NCBI GenBank assembly: GCA_034190875.2
Contig: CM067356.1
Span: forward strand, 22,317,258-22,381,257
Length of the DNA: 64,000 bases
Direction: 5' to 3'
Source of the DNA: Urechis unicinctus
Taxonomy: Eukaryota; Annelida; Polychaeta; Xenopneusta; Urechidae
Shown: positions 40,691 through 53,624 of the stretch, piece after piece
How positions within the stretch are numbered: position 1 is the stretch's first letter
Layout: each line of letters opens with the position of its first letter
The notes under the pieces: model-generated
What the model saw: only the letters and a program-made list of their open reading frames with translations
Told to the model about the DNA's origin: nothing
The model's database searches: none
Translations under genes and position numbers: made by a program

Positions 40691-41810
40691 CCTCTGGAAA
40701 AGTGACTAGACCCATTGTTCCATCTTGTGCTGATTTGCCTCACGAAAACAAGGCCTTTCAGGGATGTCTGTGTCATACAGCAGCAATTAAGACAGACGGC
40801 TTCCCAAACAAAACAAAGTATAACGTTTTTCGCTGCTTCATTAAAACAAACTAAAGCTGAATGAGTAATCAGTTATAGAAACACACAGAGTAGTCCAGAG
40901 AGAGTCATCTCTTCCGACATTACGCGCGACGAGCGTATTCCAGTTACCACTACACCAGTCACACTGCATTACAAAGCAAAGCGAAAATGTAATAAAAGAG
41001 GAATTATCATCATGGCGGCTTTTTGTCAGTTTTCGTTCGCTCATCAGCTCTTTTGGGTTAGTAAACATTTGTCACGTATCGCCATTTCAATTAGTTTACA
41101 TTATAACATGCTACGTTATAGCACTTGATTGAGCATCAGTCCTCAAACTATACTATGTAGCACCTGATCGAATATGCTGTTGTGGCTGTGTTCAAAAGTG
41201 ATTACTCAATATAGACCATTTTACAAAATTGTTGACAAATAACATTTACAGATGATAAATATATGTCATTTACATCAGGGTATATGTCATGTTGCTTTAG
41301 CTTTAAAGCACATCTAACATGAGCTGATATGTTATTCTCCATTGCTCATCGGATTATAGGTCGATTTATAGACATTTTAAATCCAATTATTTGTATTTAA
41401 GTGCGTTGCTTTTTATAGCATATCGCGTATATTAGATTTCATGCAGAAAGAATATGGTGGAATCGACCTTTTCGGCTTCTACATTGATTTAGATTTAGGC
41501 TATTATCGTAATAAAGACCCCAAATGGTACCATATAGGTAGACTATAGGAACAGACTTGGATTTTGTTAGAGCAAAGCTTGATACGTTTTCATTTGATTT
41601 CATGTGATGTAGTATTATATTGTGGCTGTGTGTCTTCGTATACCATAATTGTTTTATTTAACACATCACTGCCGAACTATCCACTAATTGAACCCTGGAA
41701 TCACACATTATTCACCATATTTTTCAATCATTATTGCTTCTGTATTCTTTGTTAAGCATTCTTCCCCTCCTACAATTCTACTTATAACCTCCAATAAAGC
41801 TTCTTAATAT
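40691..41810 (+). repeat. Leader copy joined to block B
   Basis: Homologous to 101-1060 and then to the 3'-flank-type ending. It has a canonical AATAAA at 41793-41798. The leader ORF is broken here by a one-base deletion (CTATAGGAAC for CTATACGGAAC near 41546). The sequence runs on into 41811. Confidence 0.8.
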
Positions 41811-43392
41811 ATATGATTGCTCCTGCCGAGTTGCCAGCCGATCAGGTTTACTCCACTGTTGTATCAGTTAACGCAACACTGGTATCAAGACTGCTATCCC
41901 AGCAGCCTGAGCCGATCAGCTCCAAATAAGCAAACGCGTATAGGTGAATGCTCAAGTAGCACTACAAGGGGCTTCCTATGACCAATGTTCGAGCAGTGTA
42001 CCCCCTTGTACTGTGTGCATTCGATTATATGGCTCCAAACTTAAATGTTCAAAGACGGTAACCCATAAGAGGACATCGGTGGCAACAACAATGTGGATTA
42101 TTAAGGTCGAAATCATTATACAAGGTATGAGCAATTAGGTGGTAGGTTTTGATGTAGTGCTACTGTATTCAAACTTGTATGACACAGTTGCTGATGCTCA
42201 CTATCAACGCAAAATACAAAACAAGTTTAAACGGGTAGAACAACAGTGTCTGTGCTGGGATAAAAAAAAACCAGCATACATTTCTGTGTAGTGAAAGTTT
42301 AACCAGCTACATTGTGATGCCAGATACATTTGAAGAATGTTTCGAATCGTTATTTCTGCCTGCCGTGTGACAGTGTTGAAGATCGTGCAATTAAAGGTAA
42401 CACGAAAGGAGACGAGAACGAAAGTAAATATTGATCAGGGGCAGGGCAGGGTATTAAATATCTGTTCCAGTACAATTAATTTCAAATAAAGAATTGCAAT
42501 CTGTATGAATAGGTCGAGAATGGGTGATAGTGTAAACACTCGTTCATATATATTGTCGACGGTTCAGGAGTCGTACGGCATTAAGGTATTAAGTTAGCTT
42601 CTTCAAATGGGTTTACCTGCTTTTGTTTTTGTTGCTGCCTATGAATGAAATGGTTTCATACAGGATGGAATGAAGGTTGATCACAAGAAACGCGGGTTAA
42701 TCTATCTCGCAGTGAACTAGATTTTAAGAATTTTTATCCAAGCGAATAGGTCAAGATGCTGTTCCATTTAACCATTGTAAGTAAGTAGAGAAGGGTGTGG
42801 ATTGTCAGTACAGTTAATTTATCAGAATGCTCTGTATTATGTAAGGATTAGTGCCTAAAAGCACATTGCGTTTGATAATGTTAATCTTTAAGTTAAGTTT
42901 GGTGATTTTAATAAGAGCCCCACTTAGATGTAAATGCGTTGAGATACAGCACATTGCAGAATTATCAAGGAAGGGGAATACTTACCAGACAAGGATGCGA
43001 CTGGATTCCGCAATTGATGAGTACCAAAATTTGTGGCCACATTGTACTTTCATGTACTATTTCAGACAAATATTGAAATACGATAATATCATATGTGCAG
43101 CAAGCCACTTGGATCAAATGATTTGCTGAGTAAAACATTATATAGTGAAAGAGAGTGTCATATTTCTTGGGGGAAAAGGCCTTACCCACCAGAAACAATA
43201 CGCATTCTATCGGTGACATTCGATGAATTTCTTGTCTTGCAATATGCATATGTACGTCCGACTCGTGTTGCTAAGTATTGCAATCTACACACTCAAATAT
43301 CGACTCTTATCTGACATGTATGCACATCGACGGTGGCGTTCGGTCGACAGATTACTTATCTCTCTGTGTATTATCACAAATAATTATGGATG
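41811..43392. other. Block B start, no supported gene
   Basis: 41811-42480 is shared with block C (54366-55010) but absent from block A. The plus ORF at 42851-43129 is related to 13403-13633, but a minus-strand frame is equally open and block C breaks the plus one. Confidence 0.45.
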
Positions 43393-43753
43393 ACATCATG
43401 CATTGTGTCCTAGCATTGTTTCTGTATGACGAAACTGTGTATGCTGTATATTGATGAGGCAATATGAATACCAAAATGTCACTCGTGTTTTTTCCACAAT
43501 GTAATAATTTCAACATCATGCATTGTGTCCTAGCATTGATTCTGTATGACGAAACTGTGTATGCTGTATATTGATGAGGCAATATGAATACCAAAATGTC
43601 ACTCGTGTTTTTTCCACAATGTAACACTTTCAACATCATGCATTGTGTCCTAGCATTGATTCTGTATGATGAAACTGTATATGCTGCATATTGATAAGGC
43701 AATATGAATACCATAATGTCACTCGTGTTTTTTTCCACAATGTAACACTTTCA
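43393..43753. repeat. 120-bp unit in three tandem copies
   Basis: ACATCATGCATTG starts at 43393, 43513 and 43633. Blocks A (about 14063) and C (about 56086) have one copy each. The minus strand is open across all three because 120 is a multiple of 3 (a 40-residue peptide repeat). Confidence 0.95.
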
Positions 43754-43806
43754 ACACTCAAATGAGCTAGAAACGTATACAAGATACACTTGGCATAATC
43801 CAATTG

Positions 43807-43965
43807 ATGGCTACTCAAAATGACACAATGATAACCAATTATATGACTGTTATTAAAGCCTTTTTGGAAGAAAGTGTCAAAGCATTATTTCGGAGTTTGA
43901 ATGACTTGCTTTGCAAACAGTCGTTTTTCTGTTCTCTGTTGTTACTGAATGTTGCTGCTTGCTAA
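43807..43965 (+). CDS. 52-codon small ORF, block B copy (doubtful)
   Basis: Same length as the block A copy at 14237-14395, starting MATQNDTMITNYM. Differences from A are mostly amino-acid-changing, so purifying selection is not shown. Confidence 0.2.
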   Translation: MATQNDTMITNYMTVIKAFLEESVKALFRSLNDLLCKQSFFCSLLLLNVAAC

Positions 43966-44599
43966 CTGTTTGTTTTATGTGAGATGTAATTGAAAAAAAG
44001 ACGCTTTGACACAATGTGGTGTCGAAGTGGGCTTTGTTGTTCTGTAGTTATATCTGAATACAAAGGTCAAGGTGGCACAATTATGGTAGGTAATAATTGC
44101 TCGTAAAATTAATCCTTAAATATGTTTGATACCTGAAATCATCTTTATGACGGAATGATTTTGAACGGACATTTGCGCTGAATTGTCAAGCGCGTATATA
44201 CGATAGTTGTCGACACGTAACTGATTTTTGCAGCCAGCTTTTATACTAGGTTGGAAAGGAAATTTGCAATTTCAGTTGAAATGTCGGTATAGAAAGACGA
44301 TGCCGGCTTAACCGTAATACACATTGCTAAGCTCTGCAAACACTGTCAGGTCAAAACAAGAGGGCTGCTACATTTTGTTCCAGTGCCCAACACAGCTCTT
44401 GTAACCTGAAGCATACCCCGGGGTTCCTAAAGCATTGCAATACAAGATACGCTCTTTTAACCTATAGAATTATCCCTATGTTGCAGGTCCACTCATTCGC
44501 TAGATAACCTTGTCAATGTGATATTTAACCTTACTTGTGGTCAGTAGGATGTTGCATGCCAGAAATGAGTGCTACTAAGAGTCAGTAAAGACCGTTATC

Positions 44600-44665
44600 A
44601 TCAATGTGACGTCATACTTTGTAGCCATATGACGTCACTAAAACTGCCATGATGGCGGTGATTAC
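44600..44665. promoter_or_regulatory. Paired CREs and CCATGATGG palindrome (block B)
   Basis: Two perfect TGACGTCA sites at 44607-44614 and 44630-44637, 23 bases apart, followed by GCCATGATGGCGG at about 44646-44658. The arrangement is kept from block A. Confidence 0.4.
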
Positions 44666-45207
44666 AGTACTTGCGGTAAATGCTTCTAATATCGTGATAT
44701 ATCAATTAGACCGATAACACTTAAACATGTTACAGTAAGAATTGGTCAAAGTAGTACCATAATAGAACTCATGGTCTCCGCAATGATTATTTGTTACGAT
44801 GCATCGAATCGTTTTAAGCCATTCGGGAAGTTCACCCTTCAAAATACGAATTCACCTGTTTAGTTCTTTTGCTACTGCTGCTTGTATAATTAATGTCTTC
44901 ATCCGTCAAAGTAATACTTGAACAGATGCCTGCATGTTAAGGTCATTGAAACTAGAATAGATCGCAGCTAGCTTAGTGTACACGATTTAAATCCGTAAAA
45001 ATTATTTCTTTTGTCTTGTTAAGCGTTGGTACATGGTTGTCAACGGCTTGTATTGAACAAGCGAAGTGCCACCAGTTAATTTTGTGTTTAAAATGAAAGC
45101 CCTACCAGGATGATGTTGCAACGATCGATTTGGAATACGTTCCGGTTATATCAGAGAGTATAAGTACTGACAAAAAAGTGTGGGCCCAATTTAGCGAGGC
45201 ACACAAA

Positions 45208-46150
45208 CCCTCGACTTTGCCGCATCAATCTCGATTAAACGGATACGCCTAATACGCAAGCAGATTGATCAGCAGGGAATGTTGAAGACCATATCGGTGA
45301 AATGGGTTGCTTGCTAAATGATTCGTCATTTCATGAAGGAGAGTACAGTATTTCGAGAAGCATTTGCTAATGGTCCTTGTCCAAGAAAATGCCTCGAGCC
45401 GGGCCCTGAATTATGTAGCGTTTATATGGGCCTGATGCACGGTTGATAGCCCGTTTTATGATTGCTTGTGCTGGTGAGTGCCAAGTGTCATGTGCCTCGT
45501 CCAAAAATAAGAGCCTGTCACTTGGCTTTATAAAGTTGGATACGTAGTTTGTTGATTGTAGGATGGTTCAGTAGCTTTCCATGCTAGATTTGTGATGAGT
45601 GTACTGATCATTCAGTGCTGTAACTATATGAATTGCCACGTTTTGGTGTTATCACAATACATTTTACCATCATTGATCGCTGGAAGGCAATTACGAAGCG
45701 CCACTTAAGCAATAAACATTGTGTGCCTAAAATAACACATTGACCAGATGGTTATTACTGCGTACAATTCGTGCGAAAAGTTAGTATATACTTGACAGTT
45801 GGTCTGGAATTGTTTATTAAGCGTCCGTATCAAAACACATATAAATCAGTCATAGCTGCAGGCAAATTAGTATAATATGCACGCCCTCCACTGTTTATTA
45901 TTTGGTAACAGTCCATAAAGGTGGGTATGTTAATAGGATGCAGTTGTGTGTGGTATTACGTTTACTCAGTGAGAACAAAAACGCAGCCCTCGTCGGTCCG
46001 ATCATGATGCACAATGTCAACGGAGAATTGGCTTGAGGTTGAATGACTTGTACTTGTTTCTACACTAGTGATTGTATGCGCATCACAGTACATTGCTTCA
46101 TCATTGAACATAACAGCATAAATTGTCATTAGTGAGGCTAGAATCAGTGT
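45208..46150. other. Segment present in block B and absent from block A
   Basis: In block A the flanks join directly at about 15671 (GGCACACAAAACTCTGCCC). The segment has short protein-like frames, but no recognised domain, terminal repeat or target-site duplication. It may be an insertion in B or a deletion in A. Confidence 0.55.
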
Positions 46151-49100
46151 TCTGCCCTACATATAGAGGAACCTAGCGATGGATTGAGAAACATATAGCA
46201 TCAGATTGATAAGTAGCAAGCACCTGGAAATCATTTCCAGATCCAAATATCAAACCAGTATGGTAGAGGCATGCCTGGAATACGCGAGGCAACATTTGAG
46301 TCCTCCATGGAGATAGGGTCAAAGATAAAGTGCTCTGCCGATAAGTAACAGCCTATACCTTCATTAGGATTATCTGACGTAACTGTTTTATTCCAACCGG
46401 AAGCCTTTTGCATGTCTTAGTTTCCGCACAAACAATACCCCTCCCCACACTCCCCCATACGCGCACATATGAATCAGCTATCCAGTGGGTTTTCTATAAT
46501 TTTATTAGCGTTTATTACGGAAGTCAAGGCTGTAGACTGTGTTATAGTGAAACGGGTTTTCGGCTGGTGATGTTGGTCGCATGTCGAATAGTTTCAACAT
46601 ATATTTGAGTATGTGTAATTATCAGGAGGCATTTTAGACGCTACCTGAGGGTAACTAATAACCTGCCATTCTCTTGCTCACAACTCTCTGCATTGAATGT
46701 ACTTTACAAATAGTCAGTTAACAAAGGCTTTTCTGTGAATGTTAAACGTAAAGCACCAACTATGCAAAGGGATGCTGCTTGATTGTATAGATCTAACGCA
46801 TGCACAAATGTTCTACCAAACATGGATAAAGTTCTGGGTTGCTTTATTCCATTAACCTGTTGCCAGTCGATAGGGTGGAAAAACCAAATAAATTATCTTG
46901 ATTAGATTGTTGCACTTGTTTAATCTGAACACGCTGAGATACATGGGCGAATCAAACAAGCTGTTTATGTTGTGAGCACTTTGGCATATCTCGTTTCCAA
47001 GGGGAGATTTGCGGACAGCTATATCGATGCATTATATAAACGAGGGGAAACATCGGCTAACATCCAAGCACTCTAACAGCGTAAGAGCGAGATGCATTTA
47101 AAAACCCGAATATTGGTGTCTACGTTATCGAGAGGGAATTATCCATGGTCAAGAGGCAAGTAAAGGTTGGTTTAATTTGAGTGCAGATTGTGCAAAGACG
47201 TGTGTGCTTTAGTGAGCAGAGCTGTTTTGGTATTACCCGGATGCACTCCATTTAATGTCATCACATTGCAGTAGGACTCTCTTTCGAATTGGAGACGTCA
47301 CTCCATCGATTTTTAACATCCCATGTGGTTTTTTTTGTTCAACAATGAAAGTATAATGACATAAATGAAAGTTTCATCCGATCATCTATTCTTGCATTTG
47401 GAATTGTTTAATACTTAGATAGATGGAACTGAACTGAGATTAAATGCTCTTAAGTGTGTACGCCCATTATTTCAGTTAATGACACTTCGGCACCCAAGAG
47501 CGATGGTGGCATGATTAACTATTTCACAGGTGTTGGTTAATGACACCTGATGCTCTATTCAATGGTCCCTGTTACTTCAGTCAGTGCGTTGGACCTTATA
47601 TGTATTGCAAATGGGTTATGTTGGAAAATATCAAACTAAATTGGCTTTGTCATCTCCTTGACGATATATTTCCGTATGCATCGCCTTGATATGAGTGGAG
47701 ATTTAATGCAATCTATATTTGAGTGAGTCATCATAACTGTCGAAAATACTTATCTATACTGCGTCGTACACAACACATAAAGCTACTGTGCGTAGTACTT
47801 TGTAAACAACAAAATGTGTATTCCTCTTGTAGTGTCTCTTCGTTGGGCCTCATTATTCTGCTGCATCTCTGGACATGCTCAAGTTGAAAATGCACCATAA
47901 AAAAACCCTGAATATATCATTTTGAGAGCATACCAATTGCTAAATGATCATTACCTTTGTTCTTATTGTACGGAAAATGTTACAAAAGCTGAAACCACGG
48001 ACTAAAACAACTTAACACAGACATACAGGATATAAATGTCCTAATGTGAATAATCAGGCGATTGTGTACCTTTCACCCATCCCTCACGTACACTACTGAC
48101 ACCACTACATCCTTCGCCTACCTTGACATGAGTGACAATTTGGTAAATACTAGTTAAGAGCGGGTAATGAACGTTTTTCTTATCACCCCGAGATCTCGGT
48201 TTGCTTTTGCAGTTATTGTTTTGTATTATTTTCTTGGTTTGAGAGATTGATCTATGTTGTCATCTCGATAGTTCGTAAAAGAAAATCAACTCCAACTTAA
48301 GTTGGTATGGGGTTTCAATACATTTCATGAAGAAAATAGCCTTAGCAGTCGCTTCCCTAGATAAAAGATTCATGGAAAGTATGGTGTATGTTATGTGTCT
48401 GCATTGAAGTGCTTACTCTTGAGTAAAGTTAAACATCATCAGTCAATTCGTTTAGCATTATGTCACCATTTTTGTGTTTATAAATTGGGTACATTGCGTA
48501 CTCATTTCATTGTTTGGTGAGCATAATGCTGTGAAGATAATGGTCGTCCTGTTTGAACATAGTCAATTCCGATTTGGTATTTGTGATGAACTGTTGTCTA
48601 GGCACTAGTGTCTACTTATCTATTTATGGTACAAGTGTCTCAATGTTAATGCATGGCATTAATGTTTTTTTGCCATTACATAGTGCCGATGTACTCGCAA
48701 TGCATGTTGAGTAAGCACTTTTAAATTGTTGTCAAGAGGCAATAAGTTCCCGAATTGACGTGAACAGGGCTGATATGTACCATTTCGAAGTTTGTTTTTT
48801 CCCATTCATATGACGTGTAGCCTAATCGTCATCTATACCAGGGATACATGTTAAGACTTACGTCTTATCACCACCGGTACATGTAAAAATATGTGCAATC
48901 AAACGGATCACTGATTACCGTATACCCTCTGTTGTAGCCGGGATTTTCTTGTTCGGTCCCATTGCTTATTGATATCAATAACATATATCCCAACTGATTT
49001 GTCATATAAATAAACGCAAAACTTGACATTCGAAGGTGCATTTCATAGAAAAAAATTTATGTTCTGTTGTAAAAGCCGAATACCAGCTACTTTTGGTCAA

Positions 49101-50197
49101 GATATTCGGAACATTTAGTTCAAACGTAATGTTATTGTCCAATTTCTTATTTTTTGACGGGGCTTGAATAATAACCAAATACGATACACGGTAGATGCTC
49201 TAATACATCCTTGGCTGTTAACGGGTGTAGCTGGAACAATAATACCAGAAAACGGTAGACTTGCGCATGCGTCGTAACAGTTTCAGGCTGCAATTAATTT
49301 GCATAAACAAAGTTCGGAAGCTTTTTTCAAGGCGACAACATGGATAAATCATTGACGCTTTTGTGTTCCGAATTACATGCAAGGATTAGAATCGAGTCGT
49401 ATAAGCAACTACACAAAAATATGTAATTGAGGAACAAAAGGATGTAATTGAGGAACAATTGATGGGAATTTCCGTTGCAAATGGCATCTGGTGTAACTTG
49501 CGTCGAATTTGTTAAAACATTTTAACGCATTTAGACGCATCGGCTCAAATAATGTTTTTGCGGTGACCATTGGAATAATTGACCTCTAAGCATTTATCAA
49601 TATTGTGCAACTTTGACATATTTGTGCAGGTGTAAATTCATACCATCAATAGTTGGCTACGACTAAGATCGTACACCCTGAATTATATCAAATCAACATC
49701 TCCAATAAAACCCATAGCTAAACAGGCAGCGACAATATGAGCCCACACTCGGTGGATTGATTATCACATTATATGCGGAGAATTCAGTGGTATGCTTTGA
49801 TACAATCGGCAATAGAACGTAGCTCTATTTTTGCCAAGCCCGTGGTACGACAGGGTTTTCAGAGCGCATACAAACGACGTCAGCATAGAAAAGAAGAGTT
49901 ACAATGTTGTACAATGTAGGTATGGCACAAGTAACTTGAACCTTATTAGGGATGCTTTTTGGGGTGATTTTGCGCAATATTTAATTTGCTTCCGTTTTTG
50001 TCGGGTAGCTTAAATGACTTTCCTTTCCTGCTATTAAGAACACAAATTCATAGAATATTAATTGGTCTCGGCGCGTTGAAACAATTCATATAAAAGTAAA
50101 CGAGTAGTAACTGGGTCAAATAACGGCGCATGCGCAATTTCATCATGTCTAGTAGGTCCTTACTACATGGTGTATTTGGTTTATGAATCCCGTCCCG
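46151..50197. other. Block B middle, no supported gene
   Basis: Compressed equivalent of 15690-22430, then about 49450-50200 unmatched. A 21-bp unit (TGTAATTGAGGAACAA) is duplicated at about 49423-49460. Confidence 0.45.
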
Positions 50198-51576
50198 TCA
50201 TAATATGTTAACGGGATTATAAAAAGCGTTGTAACAAAAACCGTGATTTGGCTTGATATCCTCACCGGATATCCCTGGTCTTGAATATACACCTGGATAA
50301 GCGCCTTTTGCATTATTGTTCTCATGCGTGCATTTATGGTTGCACTGGTCCTGATTCAAAATGCCTAGAGTTCTATGCATGTGTCTATGTATTACGCTGA
50401 TACATAGAATAATCACGAGACCACATTGAAACCTGTATATGTCCTTTGTGTATGGTGGGGGGGGGGGGCGGAATATTTCCCAAATGAATTGGTAGTTAAA
50501 GCCCGGCATATGGTCCTTGAGGCTTTGTCTCTTTGAGGCTTTGCTGGGCATGATAGGCGATACATTAATGAGGAGATCACGTTCAATGTCGCCATCCAGA
50601 GATATGATGGATAGCAGCAGTCGTGTTAATGGTCTGCCAACGGTTGCAATTAACTTTATCCACATAGCGTAGATGTTCATAGTCTACATCGCCGGAGGAC
50701 ATCTCGTCTAGTGGTTCATGGCTGTCAATAGATTTAGTCCTAGTTGATGGCTAATGGAGCATTGTTTTTCTTATTCATAATCGGGCCGTTAAGACCTTCG
50801 GCAACAGCGTATTCGTATTCTCCTGCATAGTTTATATTCACCTTCGGAGACGACGGGCTTGTCCTTGATGATATGAGTTGCCGGTTATTCAGCATGACCA
50901 TGTCACGTCATCATTGCAAGCAAGGCGCTTGCCGTTTGTATGCTTACAACCGCATCAAACTTTTAAAATGCTATGCATGCACGGGTTTTAATATAGCTTG
51001 TAATTTGTCATTTGCAGCATACTCTTAAATTTTCCTGTGGTGATGACGGTTCACTAATATTCATCACTGGGAATCTGATAGCGCGACACATGGTAAGCGT
51101 GCATTGATGTTTGCCGTTTTGTTCTGCCTTGTCATCATCGAAATTAGACATTAGAAAGAAAGCATAACCCGAATATTTTTCTTCTGTCAAAGAGCTCATT
51201 AACTACTACACGTGAATGTGATCACACTTGTATGCTTATGATAAATGTTTATGCTAATGTTGGGTCATGAAATAGGTCTGTATTTTACCGATATTTGTTT
51301 GGTGTACTTCCTGAGTATGTAGTGAAGCCTTCCGGCCATGTGCATTCATTTTGATTTCGTATAATTTGGCTGGTGTATGCTTGTGTGGAAATGCAGCAAC
51401 GGATGGGATTGTTGACATTGAGATGTTCGATAATTTAGAAGTGTGTAACGTCCCCTAGAGGCCGGTTGTCTGTGTAAACAATGGGTAACGTGGTAGAATG
51501 GTATTGAGATGTCATCACCGTAAAGCATACCGGAAGTGGTGTACAATTGTGAGTTATTTAAGAGATGATATTCCAT
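50198..51576 (-). pseudogene. Decayed protein-coding element, downstream half (block B)
   Basis: Minus strand. The pieces are 51346-51576, then 51008-51199 (63 codons, with EKYSGYAFFLMSNFDDDKAE), then remnants of the KDKPVVSE and DVDYEHLRYVD stretches, then 50198-50680 (160 codons open, with LDGDIERDLLINVSPIM). It corresponds to 24560-25835 but with different frameshifts: the YSGYAFF piece is better kept here, and the KDKPVVSEVFIDYAG piece is better kept in block A. Independent decay of one ancestral coding sequence after duplication explains this. A run of about 13 G lies at 50456-50468. Function unknown. Confidence 0.45.
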
Positions 51577-51739
51577 GGCATCTATGTTTCCGATATCGGC
51601 GTTAATTCAGAATTTCTAGAAACTCTATCTATACCGTTGACAAAGCCGCTATGGTATTTTAAGAATAATTTCTGTTATCTTTATCTTAACTAATGGATAA
51701 AGAATACGACATATAGATACGAGCCTGCTGCTATACGAG

Positions 51740-52123
51740 TCATTTGCCACAATCGGCTGCCAGATATTGTAATCCTACTTGAACGCATGCTGCCTTTGAA
51801 GTGGTTTTCTGGTGCTTGTCATTAACCAAGGTTCCCCGGCAGTTGACGGGTTCATTTGTCTGTGTACCAGTGCGCTGATTCAAGCGACGAAACACCGATA
51901 ATATGTAAAGCAAAGTGTAGACATCAGCACACAGCATCAAAACAGCATCAATTTTCATTAAAAAAGAGATAACACTCAATAGTTTGTACACCAGAATGCT
52001 GGCGATGACACAATGAATGAACAGTGATAGCACATTCTGTACAAGTGTGTTTGTGTGCAAGTAGAGCACTACTTGAATCTGCCTCTTGAGATTGGGGAGT
52101 GGAATGGCTTGCTGCATTACCAT
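51740..52123 (-). pseudogene. Hydrophobic 127-codon ORF between the two halves (block B)
   Basis: Counterpart of 26054-26383. The central part (LVQNVLSLFIHC to NDKHQKTTSK) aligns with block A without gaps; both ends differ through indels. It keeps two hydrophobic stretches, and substitutions are near the neutral ratio. Confidence 0.35.
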
Positions 52124-52188
52124 TGCTCATAGAGCGTTGGTATTCATACCTTGTGGCTATGTGACCTGACTAGTGGTGCAAATTGACT

Positions 52189-52446
52189 GGTAAGACAGCA
52201 ATCAACCACCGCGTATTATTAGACTCGATATCCTGAGGCGGTGGTGGACCATAGACGTTCACAGGGAGCATAACATTGGATGCCGCTATTCAAAGATTTG
52301 ATAGTGGTACAATAATAACGCTGCAGCATTGTTTATGGTCTGTAAATGCGTGTTAACAATTATCTACATAACGTGAAGGCCTATGGTCCACCACCGCTTC
52401 AGGATATCGTGTCTAATGATACGCGGTGGTTGATTGTTGTCTTACC
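52189..52446. repeat. Inverted repeat with 66-bp arms
   Basis: The left arm 52189-52254 is the reverse complement of 52381-52446, with about 62 of 66 bases matching and a 126-base spacer. Block A has only the right arm (about 26571-26636), so the left arm was added in B or lost in A. Confidence 0.85.
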
Positions 52447-52680
52447 TCATGACTATAACACCATTGTTTGTGGGAAGCGGGCTTGTCCTTGGTTAGAATG
52501 CGTACATTTGTTCTGCTATGAGCTATTCACACTTAAGCGCATTCACGGCGACTGCAGTCTTGTCTGTGCGTTAACAACCGCATCTCATTAGTCCACTGTT
52601 ATAAAGGTTTCATGACGGCATGTCATCTTCCATCTGTAACATGCTCTAATATCACCGTATAGTGTAGGCTGCAATCACTC
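52260..52680 (-). pseudogene. Decayed protein-coding element, upstream half (block B)
   Basis: Counterpart of 26450-26880. No frame longer than about 40 codons follows the ancestral reading; it is heavily decayed. The plus ORF at 52346-52591 is the opposite strand of this relic. Confidence 0.3.
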
Positions 52681-53104
52681 ACAGCATTACGGCACCACAT
52701 GGCAGTTGTCCACTTTGGCAACGCAGCTATGAGATTAAGCGCGTACGAGTGCCAACGAAGCTCCTGGTGCCTGAATAGAAACGTGCCTTAAAAAAAAAGA
52801 AAAGTGATAAATCGGATTCATGACATTAAGATTGACGTACATGTGTCAACTTAGAGCTCATGTTGAAACTTATTATCTCTCACATTCTGTAGATTCTTAT
52901 CGGCTGATGTCAGTGAATTTAGCAAGAGCTAATTAACAGCATTGTAAGTCAATTAGAATGAGCCCTCTTGGTTTAGCTACAAGCTCTTTGCTTGCTGTTA
53001 AGGCCTTTAATGTCAATAGTTCTTTCTTCGCGTCATGTCATGGGTATGTAGGCTGAGGACACTTTATTGGCAGGTGTGTTCTCATGGGTAAAAAAAGAAT
53101 TAGA
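52681..53104. other. End of block B and junction to gene fragment 4
   Basis: 52697-52960 pairs with 33289-33620, with a small transposed insert at about 52728-52757. After about 52965 the sequence is unmatched until the gene intron begins at about 53105. Confidence 0.5.
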
Positions 53105-53315
53105 AAGTACGTGTATAAGTGGACCGCGAATTGAAAAGTAGAGCGTAAAGGAAAGTCGTATTACCTGCCCAAACAATGAGGGCACTAGTTTTAATGTGGA
53201 GAAGCAGACAATCATTAGAGGCTGTCCCTAGCCCAGCATATTGTTCCTTAAATGGTGTATTGTTGCATATTTTACAATATGCATCCATGCTGAATAGATA
53301 TGTTTTGTGTTGTAG

Positions 53316-53624
53316 TGTTACTGCCATGGCTGTTTGACGACTCAGGCGGCCCTTCCAGCTAATGTCACATGCGTCACCTCCCCTGCACTTCTAACTGACA
53401 TTTGTGTTGGAGATACACGGACATGTATCGTCCACCAGCCGATTTCTGTTCAAGCAGATTTACCTAAGTGGAAGCTGTTTCACGCCATGCTCTGGTCAAC
53501 TGTTCTTTTTATTGCTGGTTTTGTTGGGCTGTTCTTCTCCGCTATTGCCTTAACCAAGAAGCGATTGGAATCTATAATGCAGAGAGATAGGGTTGTACAG
53601 ACAGAGGAACGGATAATCCTATAG
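53316..53624 (+). pseudogene. Orphan exon 2 of a KCNMB-like gene
   Basis: The acceptor TTGTGTTGTAG ends at 53315, and 102 codons plus a stop follow without a break. It is more diverged than the other copies: the FWPT motif of TM2 reads LWST, and the C-terminus differs (SIMQRDRVVQTEERIIL). With no exon 1 or promoter upstream, it cannot make the usual protein. It could only be used if spliced to an unseen upstream exon. Confidence 0.65.

Larger units (their letters stand above)
41811..52960. repeat. Block B, shortened second copy of the segmental duplication
   Basis: Co-linear with block A but about half its length because several multi-kilobase pieces are missing (see block A). 41811-43860 also matches block C (54366-56320). 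B-specific features are a 120-bp triplication, an inserted segment at 45208-46150 and a fold-back at 52189-52446. Confidence 0.88.
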
